Assembly: GCA_947462335.1 (NCBI GenBank)
Contig: OX381717.1
Location: 16,359,166-16,423,165 of the forward strand
Length of the DNA stretch: 64,000 nt
Direction of reading: 5' to 3'
Source of the DNA: Harmothoe impar
Lineage: Eukaryota; Annelida; Polychaeta; Phyllodocida; Polynoidae
Of this stretch, positions 24,701-36,700 are shown one piece after another. The notes under the pieces are model-generated. The model was given only the letters and a program-made list of their open reading frames with translations, was not told where the DNA came from and searched no databases. A program made the translations under genes and the position numbers. The first letter of the stretch is position 1. Each line of letters opens with the position of its first letter.

Positions 24701-27700
24701 CACTGAAACTGATGATTTGCGGAGTCCAACAAATAAGGTGACATTGAAGACCAACCTGAAAGTGGACGTTCCTGCAGAGAGTATTCCCAAACCAATAGAT
24801 ATCATCATTGATGGTTGTGCCATGTTGTGAGTTGTGCACTGGCCATCAAATGGGACTGTAAAAGCTTACATTGACAATATTGTTGAATATATCGAGAGGA
24901 AACTGAAGACGGCCAATGTGTACCTTGTGTTTGATAGATACCTTGACTTCAGCATCAAATCAGCCACTCGCTGGGGGCGGAGCACGGAAGCAAGCAGAAG
25001 ACATCACTCTCCTGCAATATGCAGCTACCTCCTTGTAGGGTCATACTCAGCTCTTCACAAAACAAGGTCCAGCTGATTCAATTGATTGTGAGTGAAATTG
25101 TGGTTCGCAAAGAGGAACTTCAAACAGGTCAGCGCAAGCTCTTTGTTACAGGCCAGAATGGTGATCCCTTTGAATTCACTGATGGTCTTTGCATTCAAAG
25201 ATGGGACATGAGCACCACACACGAGGAAGCTGATATCATAATGAGTCAGCAACTTCTATGGATCACCAATGGGAATGAAGCATGCAACATCAAAGTGATT
25301 GCTGATGACACTGATGTGTTCATGCTTCTCCTTTACTATTACAACAAGTATAGCTTAAATTGCTGCATAGTCATGGAAGAAACATCAAAGAACAGGAAAT
25401 GTGTTGACATTAAAGCTACAGTACAGAAACACAAACAAATAATACCCAGGCTATCTGCTGCACACTCATTGTCAGTATGTGACACTGTAGCGCAGAGCTG
25501 GGGCATTGGGAAGGCCAAGGTGGTTAAAGTTCTCCAAACGGGAGCTCAAATGGACTTACTGGGGAGCTACCACATTCCAGACATCAGAAAGCAAGCAACA
25601 ACCTTCACGGCAGCCTGCTATGGCCATCCAGATGTCGACAACCTAGCCTCTCTGCGATTCAAAGTATGGAAGGGAAAGACAGGAAGAGCAGGTTTAGTGT
25701 CATCCCCGAAGCTGATGCCTCTCCCACCTACCTTTAAGGCATTCAAACTCAATGTGCAAAGAGCACACTTCCAAGCCAGCACCTGGCTTAATTGCCTGGA
25801 TTTTGATCCCCCAAAGATGGATCCCGAGCCGTATGGCTGGGCCAAAGACAGAGTCAATAAAATGCTGATGCCTGTTATGACCCCTAAGAACACACTGCCA
25901 GCTCCTCAGTACATTCTAAAGCTGATCAAGTGCTCATGTGAAAACTATACCACAGCCAAATGTACATGTAAATGTAAGGTAAAAAGTAAGCTAATCAGTT
26001 ACATGACCTTGACCTTGAGAAATATTACCTCTTATATCCGTATATTAAGAGCCTGTGACATTATGACATGTGATAGATTGGACCTACACGCAATTCAAAT
26101 GAAAAATAGCTAAATTGGAAGCTTAATCTTTGATTTGACCTTGACCTTGACCTTGATCTTGAATCATTTGACCTTCAATATGCCTCTGATAAAAATATAT
26201 AGCATTATATAGTTGATTTTAATGAAAAATACAGGAAAAGAAAGTTTGACCTCTAAATTTACCTTGACCTTGAATCACTTTCATATGGACAGATTATGAA
26301 CGTATGACCTTGTAAACATATCCTTTGGTGTTGAAATCAAAATTCTAGACCTACAAACAGCAGAGATATCCATTTTTCTAAATGTCCTCATTTTCCCAGG
26401 GGCCATTTTGGAAAAACGTCTTTTACAGAATTTCCCCGGCGGTGCCAGCTTGGCACCGTGTGGGATATCGTTCAGTGGGGTCTCACGAGCCAGAATCACC
26501 AAAAACCCTCCGTACGTCGTTCGCTGCGAGGTCCTTGCTCACAACCTCCAGACTAACAGGAGGATGGTTCTATATAAAGGCAAAACAACAGATATGCCTT
26601 TAGGATAATGCAGAGCTGATTTAGTTATAAACACAGCACTTTTTGGGATATCAGAGTAAAATTGGGGACAGGTTATGTAATTTCTGGAAATCTGTGCTCT
26701 TTAATGTCTGACAACACCAAAATTTGACATATTTTTCAAATGAAAGTTTCCCATGCATATTCATACATACTAGGGCTTACTGATAATGGAAGTAAGTAGT
26801 AACTATATGGTCTATAAGAGCTGTAGTGACAATTTTAGTCTTTTGGTTGTAATGCCCCACATATATAAACAAACTTATACTCGCCATTATTTGATTGATG
26901 ACGAATATTTCTGTATACACTGATATTATTCATCTCCTTTGTTGTATATCATAACTGGTGTTTCTCACTTGGTATAATCTGGTGGGGCTCATGTAGGGGC
27001 AACAATATATGTGTATTACAAGTTCGTGATTTAGAGGTGGGAATGGCACAGTTCTACACAAGGTGGCAGCACTAGACATCCTGCACCATTACCCGGTGGT
27101 TGCTGGTTTGGATAGGGCGCTCCAGATGGCGCGCCGGTGGAGTGCCACGTCGAAACTGCCTGGTCCGCAACCCAGGTTTATAAGAGGCAACAGTAGGCGA
27201 CATCAGGGAGTTCGTCCCAGGACGAGCTCTGACCCACAGCCACTTGGCCACCATATTAAAGGGCACCCAGGACAACAATCAAGAAAAATAAAGACCTGAA
27301 ACAACCCCTATTCCTTTATTTAATGGTTACAGATACCAACCACCAATTTGCCTGCTTACAGGTCCCACAATCTACTGGCTTTTCTACTTTTCACCCTTAT
27401 ACTATTGTTACACATTATTCATGTACTGGGAAGCATATTTGGGTATTTACAAACTGTTCGAAGTCTGTGAATAAGGTGCTGCACCTAGAACCAAACTGGA
27501 ACCTCTCTTTGATATATCCGTTCATGCCCAGTGCACAGGGATCTGCCACGTTGGGTAGAACCTGCCCTTTCAAGGCATACATTGACATAAAATCATATTA
27601 CCAGGATGCGTCATTGGGGTGAGGCTTGCACAGTTGGGGCTGTCATACATTGGTGGACACAAACACTTGGTGCAGTCTGCAGGGTTGGGGTAACCGTGGC

Positions 27701-30700
27701 TCCCACAGACCACTGTGGATGATGCACACGTAGCTGTAAGAATAAAGTATTTTTACAAATTAAATTTCTAGAAATTATGTCTAATATGTCATTATGGAGT
27801 TCAATTTGCCTAAAAGATAGGACAAGCATGTGCCCAGCAGGCTTTAATTCATAATGGAACATTTTGATACAGATACTCAAACTCGTGATGGAACAACTTC
27901 CTCAACTTGCATTGTTCCAAAGATTTGTATTGAAACACCATGCACAGGGTGCACATTCGTATTGAAACACCATGCACAGGGTGCACATTCGTTTTGGAAC
28001 AACATGCACAGGGTGCACATTCGTATTGGAACACCATGCACAGGGTGCATACTCGTATAAGAACAAGTCTGTGCTTGTGTTCGTGGAAACGTTTAGGCAA
28101 ATTGAACTCCATACTGTTGGATTATATCGGTTTTCCATGTAGCCTACTACAGCATATATATACATGCGTCATGTCCGAGTTAGCACAACATAACTTATTA
28201 AGCAATTTATATGTGCTGCACTGCAGTGGGTACTAACCACCAACAGTGTTAAAATGACATGCTTGTGTAACACTAACATGCATCAATTGGCACAAAAATT
28301 ACCCAGAAGCTACACGTTACAACCCTACAGGGTAAACCGCCCATGGGTGGCCCTGTTGAGGAGCTGAAACCCACTGACTTTGATACAAGATTACATGTAT
28401 AAAGAGTGATCCAATCCTCATGAAACATGCAGCACTTTTCATTGGGACACAGTTTGGATTGGTACCATGACTGGCCCACCTTGTACCTTGAGTGGCCCAC
28501 TCAAATAAAACACTCTTTATGCATCCCTAACTTGTTAAATGTGGTTACAATGTTATGTTCAATTAGAATATGATAAGATATAGCCTCATGCGCATTGTTA
28601 TTTCCAATTGCAAGTCTATGAATATGCTTTAAGCCTACTCTCCTATATTGCTTTCTTGGGGGCTGCCTTCTGTTCTGTTAACCATTAAGCATAATTATGC
28701 CCAGTTCTGCTTCTTGGGGCATAGTGTACTACTGAACAAAAAGAGCACAAACATTCAAGAAATTGTCTATGTATAACATTATTTTATGTTCTTATATGGT
28801 TCGCGAAAAAACACTTCTATTCACAATGTCTACAGTTTATGAGCTACAGCATGGTTGCTGAAGGTCTCAACTGTGGGGAACCAGGGATCTCTCACACTAA
28901 AGTTTTAAGCCCTGCCTATGTAGCCACGGAGGCCAGACAAGTGCGGGGAGTGTAGAAGTACCCAGATTTTTTGTTCACTCCGCACTAAGCTGTGGCTATA
29001 AGGTATAACCTATCCAAATAGGGACCTTTAGCAATCCTGACATAGCTCATGAAACATAGACATAAGGTCCCTTATTACAGAAGGCCTGGATCTGAATTCA
29101 CAAGGTACATACTCACACAGTCTCAATGTCATACAAGTATAGCTTTCAGCAGTTCTTAAACCATATCCAGAATAGAGTAAGGGTACAGCATTAGCCTAGC
29201 ATACAGAAGATCCTGTGTTCGATACTCAATGGAGCAGTTTTTCTCTGACCAGAAATCAGGTTGATTTCCATGTAAATTTATGGTCAAAAAAATGAAAAAA
29301 AGTGTTTCCTACATCATATAATATCTATTTGTTCATTTGGTTATAGGGGGAATCCATTTATTTTGTATTCAATCATCAAATAGATTTCACCCTACACCTA
29401 GCATAGCACAGCATAGCCTATACTGATGGTGAGCCACTCATGGTTGAGTCTCTGGGCCACTTTATGTACTCCTGTGCTGGTTACAATCGATTAGCAAAAA
29501 CTACCTAATTAATATAGGATTTTCACCAAATGAAGATGACATGTCAATGTAAAGGTGATATGTGTGAAAAATGAGGTAAAAGTTTGGATCTTACTGGAAA
29601 ACTATAGGAACACTGTCGAGGTATAGAAAGTCTTTTTCTTGAAAGCTACTAGTGAAAAGAGGGCTACATGTCACACAGACATGTCATGTTTGCCAGTCTG
29701 TAGAAAGCACTGTGGATACTCTATAGATAATATAAACTGTGATATTGGTACAGAATTGTCTGTTCTTTCATACCTGTATCAATAACTTTGGAAAATATAT
29801 CCATAAAGACTGATATATAGAGGTATAGATGGGCCACTATAGGTACTTATCATGCAGGGGGGCCACTCACGGGCGGTTTACCTTGGCAACTTGGGGTCTA
29901 GATGGCTAAACAAGTTAGTACTCACCATTGCAGTAGAAGCCATTCAGTCCTCTCAAGTCCCAGTATGAGACCTCACCTCGTTGTCCCACTGTTGTTAAGA
30001 AATCATCCAATATCGGTGCTAGTGTGCGGTTCACTTTATATGATGAGTTGCCAGTATCTGACGAAAAAGCCTGCAATTCATAGACAGGGTCAATAAAGTA
30101 CATTCACCCAAACATGATGGAGCAATACTAATTATCTATATTGTTATATTTAGGTTCAGGTTTTAACAGAGCGCTCGTCTGGCAATATAAGGAGTGAGTC
30201 CATTGTGTTTAATTTTAAACAATTACAAATTATACTCATGTGTCATAACGTGAAAAGGGCACTTGCCCATGGACGTGGGTGTCATCTAGACTGGATATAG
30301 ACATCTCGGAAGGCTCAGCTAATGGCACCGCAATCTTCTGAGCCTTCCTCGACGTCTCTTTCCAGTCTAAATGGCACACATGTCGATGTACCGTGCCCTA
30401 TTCCCTAAATAACTGGTTGTTTTAGAGTCACCCTATCTAGATGTTACAGTCTGACGGTTTGTTGCCCACCGCGCCTCCCAAATGAATAGAAACAATCAAG
30501 TATGTAACTCGACCTATTCAAATTGATAAACATTATTGAGCACCCAAGTAGTCATTGAAATGTTGTCTAGCCCAATTAATCAAGATGGCTGAGCTTGACT
30601 AGATATAGTTCTCGCAGGTTTCAACATGGGATCCCAGCTCGACCCTCTCCTATCTGATCCACTGTATTGTCCACTGGACTGTGAGAGTAATGATACAGGG

Positions 30701-33700
30701 TGCCTACAAAGAGAGACAGCGTCAACAGGGAGTCTAAGTTGCCTCCAGAATGACTCCCCTCTTGAGGCAAGCCCAGATCCTTATGTGACGCTGTTTTTTT
30801 TTTTCTGTGTACATTATACTATAGACTTATAAATACCAATATATACCCAAACTAGTTACAACTGTTAGCTTACAAACTTATCGTAATGCATGACCGATCC
30901 ATAGTCGTAAGGAGTGAGCATTAAGCTATCCTCTATTCTAAAGTTGCCTGTCTTATTTATCTTCACATTGTATGGGAAGATGTCAACGAAGTCGGCTCTG
31001 TCTGCACGCGAATGCTCATGGTAAAAGCCAAACGAATGTAGCAGTTCATGAGCAATTATACCAGTCTGAAAATGGATGGATAAATGGGTATTAAAGCTTA
31101 CCGTAAAACCTTGGCTATTAAATATATAAGCCGACCTTGGTTATAAGCCGAATGTGAGTTTGGGAGTAAGAATTCGGCTTATAACAAAAGTGCTTGAAAT
31201 TTGTTTTCACTATGTTCCTACATTATTAAAACCTCGCCTATAAGCCGAATGGGAGTTTGGGGCTTAAAATTCGGCTTATAGGAAATAAAAACGCCAAATA
31301 AAATTCGGCTTATATCCGAGGTTTTACGGTAGTTCTCTCATGTATGATTCAAACGCAGAGATAAATATCAACTTTTCAAGTTATTGAGGACAACTAAAAT
31401 GGTTGTACCTGTACCTCAGTATCTCAGTTCTCAGTTCCCCTGTATATAAAAGGGCACTATTTGGTCGCTGGTATTCACCCAATTGAATCAGGCTTGAGGT
31501 GCTGGACAGGACCAGATGAACCAAAAGAGGCTAGATGCAAATATGTACTTTATTCAAAGTTAACTCGATTCTTTTTTCCAATTTATTTTAATTTATATTT
31601 AGAGAAGCTCACTTTCAACAAGAGTTCTCCCTATCAGAATAATTCTCATAATTCCTTTGTATTTAAAAGAAAAACTCATAGTAATACACATATTCTCACA
31701 CAGAGTGCCTGGCAACAAGAGGTAAGCAATTTTACAGATATCCACCATTGTTTTGGCATTGAAAATAGCACTTTTATAAGGTCATTATAAAAAAAATGAG
31801 GACTAAATGCAACGGAAAAACAAAGTATATATATATATCCATTTTATCCCCAAATTCGAATATAATGCTGAAAACTTCTATAATTATCAAGATATGCCTG
31901 CTTAAAATTCTGAATCAAGCCCCTCCGAGAGAATATGCTTGGAGAGTGAGGTGCGGGAGACTCAATACTATGGCGATGTAACTAGTGATAGCAGGGGCAG
32001 TAGGACGCAGCGTGTGTGTGTGGGGGGGGGGGGGGGGTTGGGCAAGGGAAATGGAATGGAATTGGCCAATGGACTACCCCCCACCCCACAATCCCGGCCC
32101 CTGCAGGCGCTGGTGTATACTTAAAATGCATAAAACATCAGATATCCTTAGGACTGCCGGTACTGTCTGGAGGTGCACTGCCATAGCGTATTGTTTCCAA
32201 TGCAAACGCAAAAATCTTGGCTTTCAGGGGGCCCTTTTTACTATACACATTGGCCCGCTATGGCAGTGCTAAGGATATGTCTGTATCCCATCCTTCAAAA
32301 ATGGGCATAAGAAACCTAGGATCTCATGCTTCAACTGCATCCCTATGGGGCTTCCTTGTTACTAAAAGAGATACTACTAATACATACGCATAAGTGAGAA
32401 GTCTAGATCTCAACCTGGACACATGAAAAAGGGCCTAAAAATGACTTTTTCATGAAGTCAGCCAGGGCCATAGTGAAATGATATATGAGGCTATGAATGC
32501 AAATTTATCCAGGACAAATCTTTGATATATAAGGGAATGAATGCAAATTTATCCAGGAAAAATTAGAATGATTAACTTCTGCGGGGCAAGCTTCTTTCCA
32601 TGGGAAAAAGGGTCTCAAAATGACTATTTTATTAAGTCAGCAGGGGCCAAAGTGAAATGATATAGAAAAGAATGAATGCAAATTTATTCAGGACAAATTA
32701 GAATGATTATTCCCTGTGGGGCTAGCTTCTTTCAATGGGAAAAAAGGGCCAGATAATGATTATCAGAATGATTAGCCCCTGCGGACCTAGCTTTTTTCTA
32801 TGGAAGAAAAAGGGTTCAAAATGGCTATTTTATGTAGTCAGCCGGGGCCAAAGTGTGATAATATATAAGGGAATGAACAGAAATTTGTCAAGGAAAAATT
32901 AGAATGATTTATTTATACAGGACTAGCTTCTTTCTATGGGAAAAAGGCTCCAAAATGACTATTTTATGAAGTCAGCCAGGGCCAAAGTGGAGGTTATTAT
33001 AAGGAAAATCTTGTTTTCTAACCCGTGATCACTACTTCTAGTGACTCCATTTGTTAGCGACTTAAAGTGGGAGTTACTATAAGGGAAATCTTGTTTTCTA
33101 ACCAGTGATCACTATACTACTAGCGACTCCACTTGTTAGCGACTTAAAGTGGGAGTTACTATAAGGGAAACCTTGTTTTCTAACAAGTGATCACTACTAC
33201 TAGTGACTCCACTTCTTAATTAGTGACTTAAAGTGGGAGTTACTATAAGGGAAACCTTGTTTTCTAACCAGTGATCACTACTACTAGAGACTCCATTTGT
33301 TAGCGACTTAAAGTGGGAGTTACTATAAGGGAAACTTGTTTTCTAGCCAGTGATCACTACTACTAGCCACTTCACTTGTTAGCGACTTGAAGTGGGAGTT
33401 ACAATCAGGAAAACCATGTTTTCTTACTGGTGATCACTACCACTAGTGACTCCACTTGTTAGTGACTCAAAGTGGGAATTACTATCTATAAGGGACAGGG
33501 GTACTTTTAGCTTGACGCTTAGTAGTGACTCCATTAGCGACTCCACCCGTTAGCGACTTAAAGTGGGAGTTACTATATAGGGATTATTGAAATAGAATCT
33601 AAAACATCCAAGGGGAATATAACCCCGGGGGAAAGGGTTTCCCTTAAGGGGAGCTATCAAAACAACATGGGGCATGGCTTTTTTGGGTGAAAGAAGGTAA

Positions 33701-36700
33701 GTGACACAGTATTATTCATATTAATATAAGTAATACTATAGACAACATTATATTATACAAGGTTAGAATAAATATTTCTTTAGAAGATGAAAAGGTTTAG
33801 GTTGCTAATTGGGTATTTTTAACGGAATAAGCCTCGTCTTAGTCTTGACAAATAGTCAGAGGGAGGGGTATCTTTAACTGAATAAGCCTCATTTTTGTTG
33901 AAAATACCCCTCACTCTGGCTATTTGCCAAGACAAAGATGATGCTTTTTCAGTTAAAGATACCCTTCCCTCTGACTGTTTGCCAAGTCAAAGATTAAGCT
34001 CATTCAGTTAAAGATACCCCCCCCCCCCGACTATTTGTCAAGACTAAGATGACGCTTCTTCAGTTGATCTTCACTCAACAGTTCATGTACCACTACCTTG
34101 AAAATAATTGCTTTTCGGTTCTACCACATAGCATTCTGGACACTTCTTCCATATACCCCTACTTTTCTTCAATTTTTAACCCTTTTCACGACTTGAATGA
34201 TCAACTAGCGACTTAAAGAAGGAGAATGCCACAAATTAAAATGTATAGCCCCTGTGGGGCTAGCTTCTTTCTATGGGAAAAAAGGGCCTCAAAATGAAGT
34301 CCGCCAAGGCCAAAGTGTGATGATATATACGGGAAAGAATGCAAAATTATTCAGGACAAATTAGAATGATTAGACAATGCGGGGCTAGTATCTTTCCATG
34401 GGAAATAAAGGCCTCAAAACAACTATTTTATGAGGTCAGCCGGGGCCAAATTGGCATTATATATGAGGGAATGAATGGATAATTATTTAGGAAAAATTAG
34501 AAGGACTAAACCTTGCAGGGCTAGCTTCTTTCTATAAGAAAAGAGAGCAAATCTATTCAAGTAAAAATTGTGGGCTAGCTCCTTTTCTTACATTATTCTG
34601 TGTCTTCTTCGTTACTTTTCATTGCTTCAGGATCAGTGTTTTTAAACCGGGCTAAAGTGTGATATGGCCTACATTTCTGCTCTCAGAATTCACAAATAAT
34701 TCATTGTCTCTGAAATAATTTTCAGCTTCAATCAATCAACTGAATCACTTAACCTGCTTTATTCAGTACAGTAATGGTATGAGAGAAGATGGCATCTATT
34801 CCCTCCTGAATAATGGGCATAATAATATATATCTGACTTTATAGGGTACATAAATAGGATAAATCAGCATTCATTCCCTACTGACTAAAGGGCTAATTGT
34901 ACCTTCTTCAGTAGAGTAGAATATATGAGAAGTTAGCATTCATTATCTACTGAATGAAGGACATGACCTGCTTTATTCAGTATGATAATGGTTTACAAGG
35001 AGATAGCATCTATTCCCGAATATTGGGCAAATTGTGCTTTATTCAGTACCATAGAGGTGTGGGAGCATTCATTACTTGCTCTCCATTGATTTTCTCATGG
35101 TGAGTCTCTCAGTAAATCACATGAATAGCACGTTTAATGCATTGCCTACTACAAACCCAACTTTCCATATAATACTACCACCAGGAAAGTCCCACGATTC
35201 TTATCTCAGTTAAAACATAGCTATCAGATCCACATCTAGAACATGTTGTGCATTCTGAACTATGAATTGAAGTATTCTATACTTAGTCCTGTACTTTAGT
35301 GCTGGTTCATGCAGCTGTTCCAGATACTCAGAAGACAGTCCATATTTTACCTACCCAAGATGGGACACCCAACGTATGATTATGCCCAAAAATGTAGCCT
35401 GTCTTGCAACATTGAGAATTTGCAGGACCAAATGGTCTGCGGGATACAAATAAATAGGTTTCACAAAGACTGACGTTACATTGAGACAACATGCCTTTCT
35501 TTATAGGTTAAAATCACACTTACCAAGAAACAGCCAGAATCCAGGCTCAGTCCTTGAGGATTATAGGCAGAGCCAGCAGATCCAATATTTCCAATATATG
35601 AGCTACATCTGAAATGTAAAAATACAGACCTGGATTTTCATTCAATATAAGTCATAACAATGGTACTGAAGACTGCAAATATATTTTTGTCGCAAATAAT
35701 TATCGTTTAACTATGTGCCGATACACTCTTGACCCATGTGTGACCACACCTTCTTTGCTACAAAGCATGAATCCTAACTGTGTCTAGCAAATGTCTATAT
35801 GATTTGTCATTAGGAGATGACGATGAAGCTAACATTGCTACCTACCCTCGACCACAGTCAAACCTAATACCATTGTATGATGTTAGTGTTGTTTCTTCGA
35901 ATCTGATGCATGTATGATTCTCATAAAAGTCCAGAACTTTCATGATCAAATCCACCTGTCCAGCTGTTTTATCAAAGTGAGGGAACTTTTAATTAGCCAT
36001 AGTGATATGGGATGGAAATGAATAAATAATTGACAAAATAACTAAATGATACATATGTAATGTGTTTATTATATATATGTGTATCATATATATGTATTAT
36101 GTATATATATATATGTATGCATAATATATATCCATATCTTAAAAACATATATATATAAATATATATATATATATAAATTTGCTAAGAGCAACTGGAATGT
36201 GGTGTTCTGCCATGTGGATATCTTCAGTTTTTCTAAAACTGTGGGTGTCCAAAAGAAGCTAAACTCTTCCAATCCCTGTACAGTTTTATATTGTGTAGGA
36301 GGAGGGAGGTTGACACTCACTTTTTTCTCTGTGTTTTGTACACTTTCTGTCCAGATGCTCTTGCATACAGGATGAGCTAATTAGGTAATTCAATGTACTT
36401 ATATCTAATCTGAGCTGTGAGACATATCGTTCAGAGGAGAAAACCATAATATTTACCAAAAAAGCCACAATTAGCGGTGTCAAAAGAATAAAGTATTGGC
36501 GAAGTCCATCGGTTAAGTTGTCTAGTGATGCCTCTTTTCTTCCGCCGCAGATGTTGAGTACTTGTACCTGTCATGTTAGCTTCTATGTCCAGGCAGTAGA
36601 GGAGATGGTCCCTAGCCTGGGACTCAACAAGGCAGTAATCATCTATCATGCAGGAGTAGGACGCTGAGGACACCTAGTGGAAGGCAGTATTAATGGTTAT

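Larger units (their letters stand above)
23745..26528 (+). mobile_element. 2.8 kb transposon with about 420-bp inverted termini
   Basis: The termini start CGCAGCGAACGACGTACGG and are long and only slightly diverged inverted copies. Between them lies a broken gene on the plus strand. I see no convincing target duplication. The element lies in intron 8 of the astacin gene, antisense. The family has no name I can assign with confidence. Confidence 0.85.

Noticed and set aside
35372..35432. Possible extra astacin exon
   Set aside because: It has an acceptor-like CCGCAG and a GTAGGT, but in the required phase 0 it contains a TAA, and exon 5 joins exon 6 correctly without it.
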